Shown: piece after piece, positions 50,440 through 58,202 of the stretch | Layout of the letters: every line of letters starts with the position of its first letter | How positions within the stretch are numbered: the first letter of the stretch is position 1 | Source of the DNA: DATFQI01 sp963816955 | Lineage (GTDB): Bacteria; Actinomycetota; Thermoleophilia; Solirubrobacterales; Solirubrobacteraceae | Reading direction: 5' to 3' | NCBI GenBank assembly: GCA_963816955.1 | Contig: CAWFME010000005.1 | Span: 992,001 to 1,056,000 of the forward strand | Length of the DNA: 64,000 nucleotides | Notes under the pieces: model-generated | The model's input: the letters and a program-made list of their open reading frames with translations, nothing else | What the model was told of the DNA's origin: nothing | Database searches by the model: none | Translations under genes and position numbers: made by a program

Positions 50440-50465
50440 CGGTAACCGGAACCTTTCGGTAACCG
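50440..50465. repeat. Two direct CGGTAACCG repeats upstream of the secreted propeller gene
   Basis: CGGTAACCG occurs at 50440-50448 and again at 50457-50465, 17 bases apart start to start, between the gene ending at 50466 and the ATG at 50423. Each unit is nearly self-complementary. This is the spacing of an operator bound by a dimer on one or two helical faces. Inference only. Confidence 0.4.
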
Positions 50466-51026
50466 TCAGCGCTGCAGGCCTGCGAGCGCCTCGTCGACGC
50501 GCAGCGCGGGCCGTGGCGCGGTCTCGGCGCCGCCGTCGCCGCTGCCGGCATAGAGCGTCATGGCGACCCGCACGAGGTCGTCGCAGGTGCGCTCCAGCGC
50601 CTCGGGCACGCCGGCGGGGAGCAGCGCGCGCACGGCGCTGGTCGCGTCGTGCGCGGGGGGCGTGTGGCCGCCGCCGGCGGCGGCCGGGATCCTCGCGCGC
50701 AGCGCGGCGAGGCAGGTGTGGACGAGGTAGGCGTCGTCGAGCAGGCCGAGCGGGCCGAGCTCGCGGTCGTCGAGCAGGTCCTCCTCGTCGAAGAGGTAGA
50801 GCAGCACCTGCCCGGCCGCGAACGCGACGCCCCGGCCGTGGCCGCGCTCCTTCGTCATCGCGACGAGCGCGTCGAGCGCGGCCGGCATGCTCGCGAGGTA
50901 GTCGTGCACCAGCTCGGCGAGCGGACGGACGTCGCCGCCGTTCTCCGCCGCCACGCCGAGCGCCTCGCCGAGCCGCTCGGTGACGGCCTGCTCGGACAGC
51001 TCGCGTGCGAGGAGGCCGGACAGCAT
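50466..51026 (-). CDS. YkvA-like (DUF1232-type) helical protein
   Basis: A 186-residue helical protein without signal peptide. DDRELGPLGLLDDAYLVHTCL near residue 85 resembles the DUF1232/YkvA core (D-xx-P-x-x-G-xx-DD). Proteins of that family are membrane-associated and have no known biochemical activity. ATG 51026, 3 bases after the stop of the previous minus-strand gene, suggests co-transcription. Confidence 0.55.
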   Translation of the reverse strand: MLSGLLARELSEQAVTERLGEALGVAAENGGDVRPLAELVHDYLASMPAALDALVAMTKERGHGRGVAFAAGQVLLYLFDEEDLLDDRELGPLGLLDDAYLVHTCLAALRARIPAAAGGGHTPPAHDATSAVRALLPAGVPEALERTCDDLVRVAMTLYAGSGDGGAETAPRPALRVDEALAGLQR

Positions 51027-51029
51027 CGC

Positions 51030-51407
51030 TCAGCTCGAGAAGGTCTGGATCATCAGCTCGACCACCCCAGCGCCGATCGCCCCACCGCCGCTCTTGCCGA
51101 ACGCGACCGCCGTGTCGTGGAGGTCCCCGCGGAGCGTGTACTGCGAGGCGCCCGGCGCGGCCTGGACCACCGGCGCCACGTACTGGGGCGTCCCCCAGCC
51201 CGGGCTCGGCGGCGGCATCCCCGGCATCCACGGCGTCTGCGGCGTGCCGCAGAGCGTGCACGTGAACACCTGCCAGCGCGCGCCGCAGTAGCCGCAGTAC
51301 GCCCCCATCGGAGACATCTGCATCGGCATCGGCATGTGCATCGGGAAACTCCCCGCGCACATCAGCGGGACGATGTTCCCGCAGCGGATGCAGCCCGCGT
51401 AGTTCAT
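51030..51407 (-). CDS. Small protein with three CxxC zinc-ribbon-like motifs
   Basis: A 125-residue protein. CIRCG (near residue 5), YCGYCGARW and FTCTLCG give three CxxC pairs, enough for a zinc ribbon, separated by a Met/Pro-rich spacer (HMPMPMQMSPMG). A Pro/Gly-rich middle and a short hydrophobic C-terminal helix follow. ATG 51407 begins directly before the first cysteine pair; an earlier in-frame ATG at 51455 adds 16 unconserved-looking residues. Same operon as the YkvA-like gene. Confidence 0.55.
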   Translation of the reverse strand: MNYAGCIRCGNIVPLMCAGSFPMHMPMPMQMSPMGAYCGYCGARWQVFTCTLCGTPQTPWMPGMPPPSPGWGTPQYVAPVVQAAPGASQYTLRGDLHDTAVAFGKSGGGAIGAGVVELMIQTFSS

Positions 51408-51477
51408 CTCGGCCGTGAGGGAGAGACTGCTCCTTTCGCGGGGCCAGGTCAACAAATGTCCCGCCGCTGTCCCGCCG

Positions 51478-52698
51478 TCACGCGGCGGGCAGGACGCTGC
51501 CGCGCACCTCGCCCAGCGAGACCGCGCCGGCGGTGCCGCGCAGGATCACGGTGTCGCCGTCCTCGAGGAAGCTGCGGGTCTCGCCGCCGGCCAGCTCGAG
51601 CGCGTCGCGCCCGCCCCACGTGAGCTCCAGCAGGCTGCCGGCGGTGCCGGGCTCCTCGCCCGAGATCGTGCCGCTCGCGTACAGGTCGCCGGGGCGCACG
51701 TTGGTGCCGTTGACCGTCGCGTGGGCGAGCTGCTGCGGCGCGGTCCAGTAGAGCCCGCGGGCGTTCGTCCGCGACACGACCGTCTCCTCGCCGCCGTCGG
51801 GGACGATCGCGACCTCGAGCTCGATGTCGAGCGCCCAGTCCTCGTCCGTGCGCAGGTAGGGGAGCGGCTCGGGGTCCTGGGGGCGCGCCGCGACGCGCCG
51901 GGACTCGAGCGCCTCCAGCGGCACGATCCACGGCGACACGGAGGTGGCGAACGACTTCCCGAGGAACGGGCCGAGCGGGACGTACTCCCAGCGCTGGATG
52001 TCGCGCGCGCTCCAGTCGTTGACGAGCACGAAGCCGAAGACGTGCTCGCGGATCGCGGACGCCGGGATGGTCGTGCCGAGCGGGTTGCCGGGGCCGGTGA
52101 CGAACCCGAGCTCGAGCTCGATGTCGAGCCGCTCGGTGGGCCCGAAGCGAGGGGCTCCGCCCGGCTCGGGCGGCGGGAGCTGGCCCTGCGGGCGCGGGAA
52201 CGCGGTGGGGGAGACGACGACGGAGCTGGCGCGGCCGTGGTAGCCGACCGGCAGGTGGCGCCAGTTGGGCAGCAGCGGCTCCGCGTCGGGGCGGAAGATG
52301 CGCCCGACGTTGGAGGCGTGCTCGATCGAGGAGTAGAAGTCGACGTAGTCGCCGATCGCGATCGGCAGCCGCGCCTCGACCTCGGCGAGCGGGACGAGCG
52401 CGGCGGCGGCCGCGTCGCGGTCCGGGGCGTCCTCGCGCAGCAGCTCCGTGAGGCGCGCGCGGGTGGCGCTCCATGCGGCGCGGCCGAGCGCGAGGAACGG
52501 GTTCAGCACCGGGCCGTCGAGCACGCCCGGCGGCAGGTCTCCGAGCAGGCCGGCCTCGGCGAGCGGCTGCAGGATCAGCGCGTGGTCGCCGATCCGCACC
52601 GCGGGCCGCGCGGGGGCGGCGCCGCGGGCGACCGCCCCGAACGGCAGGTTCTCCAGGCCGAAGCCCGACCCGTCAGCGCCTTCGACCCAGCTCCCCAT
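51478..52698 (-). CDS. fahA: Fumarylacetoacetase
   Basis: A 406-residue enzyme that splits fumarylacetoacetate into fumarate and acetoacetate, the last step of tyrosine breakdown. DFYSSIEHASNVGRIFRP carries the catalytic His and Glu region, HLPVGYHGRASS the substrate loop, ELELGFVTGPGNPLG metal ligands, and VLVNDWSARDIQRWEYVPLGPF (shown in two parts: VLVNDWSARDIQ, WEYVPLGPF) the core. Length matches bacterial and animal enzymes. The hmgA and other tyrosine genes are not in the window. Confidence 0.95.
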   Translation of the reverse strand: MGSWVEGADGSGFGLENLPFGAVARGAAPARPAVRIGDHALILQPLAEAGLLGDLPPGVLDGPVLNPFLALGRAAWSATRARLTELLREDAPDRDAAAAALVPLAEVEARLPIAIGDYVDFYSSIEHASNVGRIFRPDAEPLLPNWRHLPVGYHGRASSVVVSPTAFPRPQGQLPPPEPGGAPRFGPTERLDIELELGFVTGPGNPLGTTIPASAIREHVFGFVLVNDWSARDIQRWEYVPLGPFLGKSFATSVSPWIVPLEALESRRVAARPQDPEPLPYLRTDEDWALDIELEVAIVPDGGEETVVSRTNARGLYWTAPQQLAHATVNGTNVRPGDLYASGTISGEEPGTAGSLLELTWGGRDALELAGGETRSFLEDGDTVILRGTAGAVSLGEVRGSVLPAA

Positions 52699-52709
52699 GG
52701 GCGCCGAGT

Positions 52710-53435
52710 CTATGCGGCGCCGTCGCGGCGGCGGATGTGCCCGGTCGCGGCGCTGCGCAGCGCGAGCTCGAGCGTCGGCGCGTCGGCGACCTGGAGCTCG
52801 ACGTCGATCTCCAGCTCCGCGCCCTTGCGGCCGGTGACGCGCACCGTGCCGAGCTTCTCGAACAGGTGCAGCATCGTGTGGTTGCTGGCCAGCAGCTCGG
52901 CCGTGAAGACCCGGATGCCGTTCTGCGCCGCGCGGTGGCAGAGCCGGCGCAGCAGCACGCCGCCGAGCCCGCGGCCCTGCATCGCATCGATCACGGAGAC
53001 CGCCGCCTCGGCGGTGTGCGGCCGGTCGGCCGCGCGGACGTAGCGCGCCACGCCGAGGCCCTCGCCGGTGTCGGGGTCGAGCGCGCCGATCGCCTCGTGG
53101 TCGACGTGGTCGATCTCGGTGAAGAACGACAGCTCGCTCGTGCTCAGCTTGCGCTTGACGCCCATGAAGCGCCGGTAGCGCGACTCGGCGCCGAAGCGCT
53201 CCCAGCCGCTCGCGAACAGCGGCTTGTCCTCCGGGCGCACGGCGCGCACGAGCACCTCGCGGCCGTCCGGGAGCCGTTGCAGGTCGCCGACGCGGTTCTC
53301 GCGCACGCCGCGGTCGTAGGAGGCCGCCGCCTCCTCGGCCTCCTCCTCCGTGTCGTGGCGCGACACGGGGGCCTCGACGCCCGCCAGGCGGACGAAGTAG
53401 CCCCCGGAGGGGGACGGCTCTACGGAGAAGCGCAT
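52710..53435 (-). CDS. GNAT-family N-acetyltransferase with N-terminal DUF2188-like module
   Basis: A 241-residue protein. Residues 1-45 (VEPSPSGGYFVRLAG, then EEEAEEAAASYDRG) resemble the small DUF2188 fold. From about 60, a GNAT domain follows: VRAVRPEDKPLF, YRRFMGVKRKLS, and the acetyl-CoA loop DAMQGRGLGGVLLRRL near residue 155. Similar domains are fused to acyl-CoA synthetases that regulate enzymes by lysine acetylation; here it is stand-alone. GAGAGG precedes ATG 53435. Confidence 0.82.
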   Translation of the reverse strand: MRFSVEPSPSGGYFVRLAGVEAPVSRHDTEEEAEEAAASYDRGVRENRVGDLQRLPDGREVLVRAVRPEDKPLFASGWERFGAESRYRRFMGVKRKLSTSELSFFTEIDHVDHEAIGALDPDTGEGLGVARYVRAADRPHTAEAAVSVIDAMQGRGLGGVLLRRLCHRAAQNGIRVFTAELLASNHTMLHLFEKLGTVRVTGRKGAELEIDVELQVADAPTLELALRSAATGHIRRRDGAA

Positions 53436-53455
53436 CGGCCTCTCATGATGGCGGG

Positions 53456-53767
53456 CTACCCGTAGAGGATGCGATTGCGGCCCAGCGCCGCACGGATCCG
53501 GTCCGCGACGTCCGGCGTGCGAGCGTTCGCGTCGAAGCCGCCGGCGCGGGCCTGCAGCTGCGCGCGCAGCTGGCCGGTCCGCTCGAACGGGTTGGCGATC
53601 GTGCGGCGCTCGTCGAGGTCGATCGCGGCGACGACGCTGCCGTCGATCTCGCCGACGAGGATCGGGTGCTCGAGCGGCGACGCCGAGTCGAGCTGGGCCA
53701 GCCGCTCCAGCGCGGCGTAGTCGCCGTCGCCGGCGAGGCGGATCACGTGGTTGTCGGCGGGGAACAT
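53456..53767 (-). CDS. Small protein, possibly half a GNAT fold
   Basis: A 103-residue protein: VIRLAGDGDYAALERLAQLD, then EHPILVGEIDGSVVAAIDLD, matches the first strands of GNAT acetyltransferases (residue 8-55), but the acetyl-CoA loop is missing and the C-terminus is charged and helical. It may be a truncated or non-catalytic relative of the adjacent GNAT gene. ATG 53767 follows AGGAG at 8 bases. Confidence 0.6.
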   Translation of the reverse strand: MFPADNHVIRLAGDGDYAALERLAQLDSASPLEHPILVGEIDGSVVAAIDLDERRTIANPFERTGQLRAQLQARAGGFDANARTPDVADRIRAALGRNRILYG

Positions 53768-53855
53768 TCGGAATCTCCTGAGTGGGGGTCTCCCAGGAGA
53801 ACGCCGATGCGCCGTCCCGTATTCCCGACCGGATGCGCTCGCGTAGCGCGAGGGG

Positions 53856-54144
53856 ATGAAGGCACTGACCCTGAACTGCACGCTCAAGCGCTCACCGGAG
53901 GAGTCCAACACGGGCTCGCTCGCGGCCGTCGGTCGAGGAGGCCCTGCGCGAGCACGGCGTCGAGACCGGCCAGATCCGGCTCGCCGACCACGTGATCGAG
54001 CCTGGCGTCGTCTCCGAGGCCGTCACGGAAGCCGACGAGTGGCTGACCACCGAAGAGCGCGAGTGGACGACGACCAAGGGCAAGACCGCCGCCCAGAACA
54101 TCGCCGCCACGGCCAAGGCGCTCCAGGCCGCCCCACCGTCCTGA
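53856..54144 (+). pseudogene. Decayed NADPH-dependent FMN reductase / flavodoxin-like gene
   Basis: The reading begins MKALTLNCTLKRSPEESNTG, the typical start of actinobacterial flavodoxin-like NAD(P)H reductases. After codon ~24 it loses frame; in the next frame (from about 53930) it continues VEEALREHGVETGQIRLADH and ends EWTTTKGKTAAQNIAATAKA. Between ADEW and the terminal EREWTTTKG the central ~100 residues of the family, including the flavin loop, are missing, as if two similar EW-containing segments had recombined. It is therefore a remnant with one frameshift and one internal deletion, and cannot make an active enzyme. Confidence 0.75.
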
Positions 54145-54198
54145 AGCGCCGGCCAACGTCAACAGCGGCTGGGTAGGGAGGCGGAGGAGCGTACGCGC

Positions 54199-54243
54199 CG
54201 AGTGGCATCTCCGTTCCCGCACAGGGAACGCAGATGCCACTCG
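54199..54243. repeat. Long near-perfect inverted repeat (19 base pairs)
   Basis: The 12-base arm 54199-54210 pairs with 54232-54243; after one mismatch CGTTCCC (212-218) pairs with GGGAACG (224-230) around the loop GCACA. It lies between the decayed reductase and the convergent gene in a 189-base gap. It may be a terminator without T-run or a dispersed palindromic element. Confidence 0.6.
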
Positions 54244-54309
54244 ACGGCAGCCGACCCTCCCGCACGAGCAATGCCGTTGCCCACGCCGGCGCAACCGGCG
54301 ACGCCCTCG

Positions 54310-54334
54310 GCGCCGGCCACACCACGGCCGGCGC
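54310..54334 (-). terminator. Hairpin at the end of the NAD(P)-binding gene
   Basis: GCGCCGGCC (54310-54318) pairs perfectly with GGCCGGCGC (54326-54334) around a 7-base loop. The stem abuts the stop codon of the minus-strand gene. No T-run. Confidence 0.5.
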
Positions 54335-54972
54335 TACAGCGCATCCAGGGCCACGCCCACGGGCGTCGGCCCCTCGAGCACGTCGAACGCCACGCGCGCC
54401 AGCCCCGGCCGCTCCAACGTCTCGAGCAACACCAGCGCCGTGTCGTCCCGGGTGATCTCCCCGCGCCGCCCGAGCGCCCGCGCGACGTCGACGGTCCCGA
54501 CCCCCGGGCCGTCGGTCAGCCGGCCCGGGCGCACGATCGTCCAGTCCAGGCCGCTGGCCATCAGCGCGTCGTCGGCGTCCTTCTTGGCCTGCAGATACGG
54601 GCGCATCGCGTCGCCGCCGGCGGCAGGGTCCGAGGTCCCCATCGCGGAGACCATCACGTAGCGCGCGACCCCGAGCTCCTGCGCGGCCTCGATCAGCTTC
54701 ACGGCGGCGCCGAGGTCGACCGTCTGCTTGCGCTCGGGGCCGCTCCCCGGCCCGGCGCCCGCCGCGAACACGATCGCCTGCGCTGACCCGAGGTGCGGGC
54801 GCGGGTCGTCGGCCTCGAGGTCGCACAGCACCGGGTCGGCCCCGGCGGCCTGCAGGTCGGCGGCGTGGTCGGGGTTGCGGATCAGGCCGCGGCCGCGGTG
54901 GCCGCGGTCGGCGAGCAGCTTGAGGAGGCGGAGCGCGACCTGGCCGTGCCCGCCGGCGACGAGGATCTCCAT
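54334..54972 (-). CDS. Atypical SDR / NAD(P)-binding protein (YwnB-like)
   Basis: A 212-residue protein of the NAD(P)H-binding SDR_a5 type. EILVAGGHGQVALRLLKLLA gives the glycine-rich cofactor loop at residue 7, VFAAGAGPGSGPE and YVMVSAMGT follow, and LDWTIVRPGRLTD marks the substrate-side loop. No catalytic YxxxK is obvious, as in the flavin-reductase-like branch. ATG 54972 lies 25 bases from the divergent start of the exchanger fragment. Confidence 0.82.
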   Translation of the reverse strand: MEILVAGGHGQVALRLLKLLADRGHRGRGLIRNPDHAADLQAAGADPVLCDLEADDPRPHLGSAQAIVFAAGAGPGSGPERKQTVDLGAAVKLIEAAQELGVARYVMVSAMGTSDPAAGGDAMRPYLQAKKDADDALMASGLDWTIVRPGRLTDGPGVGTVDVARALGRRGEITRDDTALVLLETLERPGLARVAFDVLEGPTPVGVALDAL

Positions 54973-54997
54973 CGTCGGAGAGTGCCACACCCCCACG

Positions 54998-55693
54998 ATG
55001 GGGAGCACGACTCCTCGTGGTCACCCCGACTCCACGCGCCGCGACCTCCATTGGTACCTCGCGCTGATGCCCGTCGGCATCGTGCTCGGCGTCATCTCGT
55101 CCTCCGACTGGCTGCGCTACGCGGGCGCGGCGCTGCTGGTCGCGGGCTACGCCGCCTACGTGCGCTCCACCGTCAAGAAGGGCGGCGACGCCGAGGGTGA
55201 GGAGCTCGACCCGCTCTACTTCGACACGAGCAAGGACGACCCGCCGAGCACGCGGCAGATGACCGTGCAGTTCGTGGTGTCGCTCGCCGCGATCATCGCC
55301 GGCGCCGAGCTGTTCGTCAGCGGCGTGGAGCACATCGCCGAGTCGGCCGGCATCTCGGCGCTCGTGCTCGCGCTCGTGCTCGCGCCGCTGGCCACGGAGA
55401 TGCCCGAGAAGGCCAACAGCGTCCTCTGGGTCCGGCGCGGCAAGGACGCGCTGGCGCTCGGCAACATCACCGGCGCGATGACCTTCCAGGCGACGATCCC
55501 GGTCGTGCTGGGCCTCGTGTTCACCGACTGGAAGCTCGAGCCGCAGGCCGTCGTGGCCGCTGTGCTCGGCCTCGTCGGCGGCGCCCTCGCGCTGTGGGCG
55601 ATCCCGCGCCGCAAGCGCGTCGGGTTCGTGCCCGTCGCGCTGTGGGGCGGGATGTTCGCCGGCTATGTCGCCTACGCGGCCGTGACCGGCTAG
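54998..55693 (+). CDS. Half-length sodium/calcium exchanger-family protein
   Basis: A 231-residue membrane protein containing one Na_Ca_ex repeat: GAELFVSGVEHIAESAG, APLATEMPEKANSV and GNITGAMTFQATIP correspond to the second alpha repeat of CaCA antiporters. Full-length relatives are about 330 residues with two inverted repeats; here the first repeat is absent and the reading begins with a linker (RRDLHWYLALMPVG). The N-terminal half may have been lost, or the protein may be a natural single-repeat homodimer. ATG 54998 has no ribosome-binding site. The stop overlaps the convergent stop as CTAG. Confidence 0.65.
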   Translation: MGSTTPRGHPDSTRRDLHWYLALMPVGIVLGVISSSDWLRYAGAALLVAGYAAYVRSTVKKGGDAEGEELDPLYFDTSKDDPPSTRQMTVQFVVSLAAIIAGAELFVSGVEHIAESAGISALVLALVLAPLATEMPEKANSVLWVRRGKDALALGNITGAMTFQATIPVVLGLVFTDWKLEPQAVVAAVLGLVGGALALWAIPRRKRVGFVPVALWGGMFAGYVAYAAVTG

Positions 55694-57510
55694 GCCTGTC
55701 GCTCGGCCGGGCCGAAGTGCGTGCGGTCGATCCGCCGCGCGCGCCCGCTGAGCACCGCCTCGCGCAGGGCGGCCGGGAATCGCCCCGGGCCCCAGAAGCG
55801 GGCGCCCACGAGCCGGGCGAGCTCGCGCCGCTCGGTCGCGCCGTTCTCGGCCAGCGCCTGCTCGATCCGCTGTACCTCGCGGGTGAACTCCAGCTCGGTG
55901 ATCGGCGCGGACACGGGCATGCCGGGCGAGGAGCCGCCGCGGCCCGGGCCGAGCCGGTAGCGGCGGGCCTGCGCGCGGCGGGCGGCGGAGTCCTCCGCGC
56001 CGAGGTCGCGGCTGCGCCGCGACGGGTCGGGGCTCGCGGCCACCTCCTCGTCGGGCCGCTTGTCGTGGTCGACGTCCTGCGCGGTCAGCGGCTTCGCGAT
56101 GTCCTCGAGCTCGGCCTTCTCGGCCTTGACGCCGAAGAAGATCTCCGCGACGCCGCCGAGCGCCATCACCGCCGCGCCGAGGAAGAACGCGATCGCGACC
56201 TGCGACTCCTCGCCGCTCTCGATCATCCGCCCGAACAGGTACGGGCCGGTGATGCCGCCGATCGCCGTGCCGATGGCGTAGAAGAACGCGATCGCCAGCG
56301 CGCGCGTCTCCATCGGGAAGATCTCCGACACCGTGAGGTAGGCGGCGCTGGCGCCCGCGGAGGCCAGGAAGAACGTGGCCAGCAGGAACGCCATGAAGCC
56401 CCACTTGCCGAGCGAGTCGCCGACGAAGAGGAACGTCAGCACCGCCAGCACGAGCGCGGAGCCGATGTAGGTGCCCGCGATCATCGGCTTGCGGCCGACG
56501 GTGTCGAACAGCCGGCCGAGCAGCAGCGGGCCGGCGAAGTTCGAGACCGCGAACAGCGCCAGGTAGAGCGGGACGACGCCGTCCTTGACCTCGTAGAAGG
56601 AGACCAGGAACGTGCCGAGGCCGAAGGTCACCGCGTTGTAGATGAAGGCTTGGCCGACGAACAGCGCCAGGCCGAGGAAGGAGCGCTTCGGGTAGGTCTT
56701 GAACGCCGTCGCGGCGACCTCGCGCAGGGAGATCGTCTTCCGCTGCCGGACCGTGATCGAGGAGCCGGGCTCGTCCAGCGGCTCGTGGGTCTCGTCGGTG
56801 ATCTCACGCTCGATGCCGTCGACGATCCGCTCGGCCTCCTGCTCGCGGCCGTGGATGAACAGCCAGCGCGGGCTCTCGGGCACGTGGCGGCGCACGAGCA
56901 GGATGCCGATGCCGAGGACGGCGCCGAGGCCGAAGGCGATCCGCCAGCCGACGTCGACGGGGAAGATGTCCATCAGCAGCACGTAGGCGCCGAGCGCGCC
57001 GAAGGCCGCGCCGAGCCAGTAGGAGCCGTTGATGATCAGGTCGACCCGTCCGCGCACGCGGGCGGGGATCAGCTCGTCGATCGCCGAGTTGATCGCGGCG
57101 TACTCGCCGCCGATGCCGGCCCCGGTGAAGAAGCGGCAGATGAAGAAGAAGGCGACGCTCGAGGAGAACGCCGTGGCCACGGTGGCGAGCAGGTACAGCA
57201 GCAGGGTCGCCATGAACAGCTTCTTGCGCCCGAAGCGGTCGGTCAGCTGCCCGAAGACGAGGGCGCCGAGACAGGCGCCGAGGACGTAGATCGCGCCGGC
57301 GTTGAGGACCTGCCCGTCGCTGAGGCCGAGGCCGCTCTCCGGGTCGGTGAGCCGGGCGCCGATCGAGCCGACGATGGTCACCTCGAGGCCGTCGAGGATC
57401 CAGACGGTCCCGAGGCCGATGACCACGCGCCAGTGCCACTTCGACCATGGCAGACGGTCCAGGCGGGCGGGGACCTGAGTCTCGACGGTTCCGAGTTGGG
57501 CTGCGCTCAT
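55690..57510 (-). CDS. MFS transporter (sugar-porter-like) with C-terminal cytoplasmic domain
   Basis: A 606-residue major-facilitator protein. Twelve predicted spans occupy about residues 25-465, with GQLTDRFGRKKLF after span 2, GAGIGGEYAAINS in span 4-5, VPESPRWLFIHGRE at the central loop and LFDTVGRKPM after span 8, as in sugar and aromatic-acid porters. The last ~130 residues are charged and hydrophilic and hold a helical module (EFTREVQRIEQALAE; ARLVGARFWGPGRFPAALRE). Substrate unknown. ATG 57510 is chosen; ATG 57522 is also possible. Confidence 0.87.
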   Translation of the reverse strand: MSAAQLGTVETQVPARLDRLPWSKWHWRVVIGLGTVWILDGLEVTIVGSIGARLTDPESGLGLSDGQVLNAGAIYVLGACLGALVFGQLTDRFGRKKLFMATLLLYLLATVATAFSSSVAFFFICRFFTGAGIGGEYAAINSAIDELIPARVRGRVDLIINGSYWLGAAFGALGAYVLLMDIFPVDVGWRIAFGLGAVLGIGILLVRRHVPESPRWLFIHGREQEAERIVDGIEREITDETHEPLDEPGSSITVRQRKTISLREVAATAFKTYPKRSFLGLALFVGQAFIYNAVTFGLGTFLVSFYEVKDGVVPLYLALFAVSNFAGPLLLGRLFDTVGRKPMIAGTYIGSALVLAVLTFLFVGDSLGKWGFMAFLLATFFLASAGASAAYLTVSEIFPMETRALAIAFFYAIGTAIGGITGPYLFGRMIESGEESQVAIAFFLGAAVMALGGVAEIFFGVKAEKAELEDIAKPLTAQDVDHDKRPDEEVAASPDPSRRSRDLGAEDSAARRAQARRYRLGPGRGGSSPGMPVSAPITELEFTREVQRIEQALAENGATERRELARLVGARFWGPGRFPAALREAVLSGRARRIDRTHFGPAERQA

Positions 57511-57542
57511 GCGCGCAGCCATACCCAACCGACGCCACCGCG

Positions 57543-57548
57543 TAGCCT
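57543..57548 (+). promoter_or_regulatory. Putative -10 box (TAGCCT) of a leaderless gene
   Basis: TAGCCT lies 6 bases before ATG 57555, with no Shine-Dalgarno. No clear -35 box. It matches the pattern seen at 9569 and 35555. Confidence 0.35.
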
Positions 57549-57554
57549 CGGTGC

Positions 57555-57809
57555 ATGAGAACGTGCAGCGTGCTCGGACACGCCTACCGCTTCAGCGCCG
57601 AAGGCACGACGATGCGCTGGACCTGTGAGCGCTGCGGCGAGGAGGGCGGCAGCAAGTCCTACGCGACCGCGGCGGACGCGGAGCGCTACGCGCGCGCCCT
57701 CGACCGCCGCGACGCGGACGACGTGGGGAAGCGGCCGCTGCTGTCGCTGCTGCCGCTGTGGCTCGCCCGCAAGGCGGGCGACCGGACGAGGTCTAGCCGA
57801 CGGCCGTGA
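57555..57809 (+). CDS. Small zinc-binding-type protein
   Basis: An 84-residue protein. CSVLGHAYRFSAEGTTMRW and TCERCGEEGGSK give one cysteine-histidine and one CxxC pair, which could bind one zinc ion. The C-terminus is basic. This compact pattern appears in small actinobacterial proteins of unknown function. Convergent with the next gene, overlapping by 17 bases. Confidence 0.65.
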   Translation: MRTCSVLGHAYRFSAEGTTMRWTCERCGEEGGSKSYATAADAERYARALDRRDADDVGKRPLLSLLPLWLARKAGDRTRSSRRP

Positions 57810-58071
57810 CCGGCCCGCAGGCCAGCAGGTCATCGACGAGCTGCCGCGCGCGCTCCTCCGACCAGCGGTCGGATGCGACGAGGTGGTCGGCGAGGGCGTC
57901 GATGTCCTCCATCGCCGCGCGCGTCTCCTCGACGCCGGCGGCGAAGATCAGGATGTCGGCGGCCTCGCGGACGCGCTCGAGCTCCAGGGGCTGGAGCTTG
58001 GTGGGGCCGATGTCCTCGAGCGTCTTGACGACCCGGCCGTAGGCCTGTGTGCGTTCGCTGTTCATGTGCAT
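57793..58071 (-). CDS. Small helical protein of unknown function
   Basis: A 92-residue acidic, all-helical soluble protein (LEDIGPTKLQPLELERVREA; AMEDIDALADHLVASDRW). No known family. AAGGA lies 5 bases before ATG 58071, which decides this start over ATG 58065. Confidence 0.6.
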   Translation of the reverse strand: MHMNSERTQAYGRVVKTLEDIGPTKLQPLELERVREAADILIFAAGVEETRAAMEDIDALADHLVASDRWSEERARQLVDDLLACGPVTAVG

Positions 58072-58131
58072 CAGAGTCCTTCTAAGGGGGTCATCGTCAG
58101 TCTAGGAGGGGACTTGACCCCGGCTGGACGC

Positions 58132-58159
58132 AGGGTCGAACGAGGGTCGGGTGAGGGTC
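58132..58159. promoter_or_regulatory. Three AGGGTC direct repeats at 11-base spacing upstream of the PspC operon
   Basis: AGGGTC occurs at 58132-58137, 58143-58148 and 58154-58159, exactly one helical turn apart, 43 bases before the PspC-gene ATG. Phased direct repeats are a common form of response-regulator operator. The operon ends with a LuxR-type regulator that could bind here. Confidence 0.6.
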
Positions 58160-58202
58160 ATTCCCGATTTCCACGCGGGCCCATCTCCCCGATGCTGCAT
58201 CC

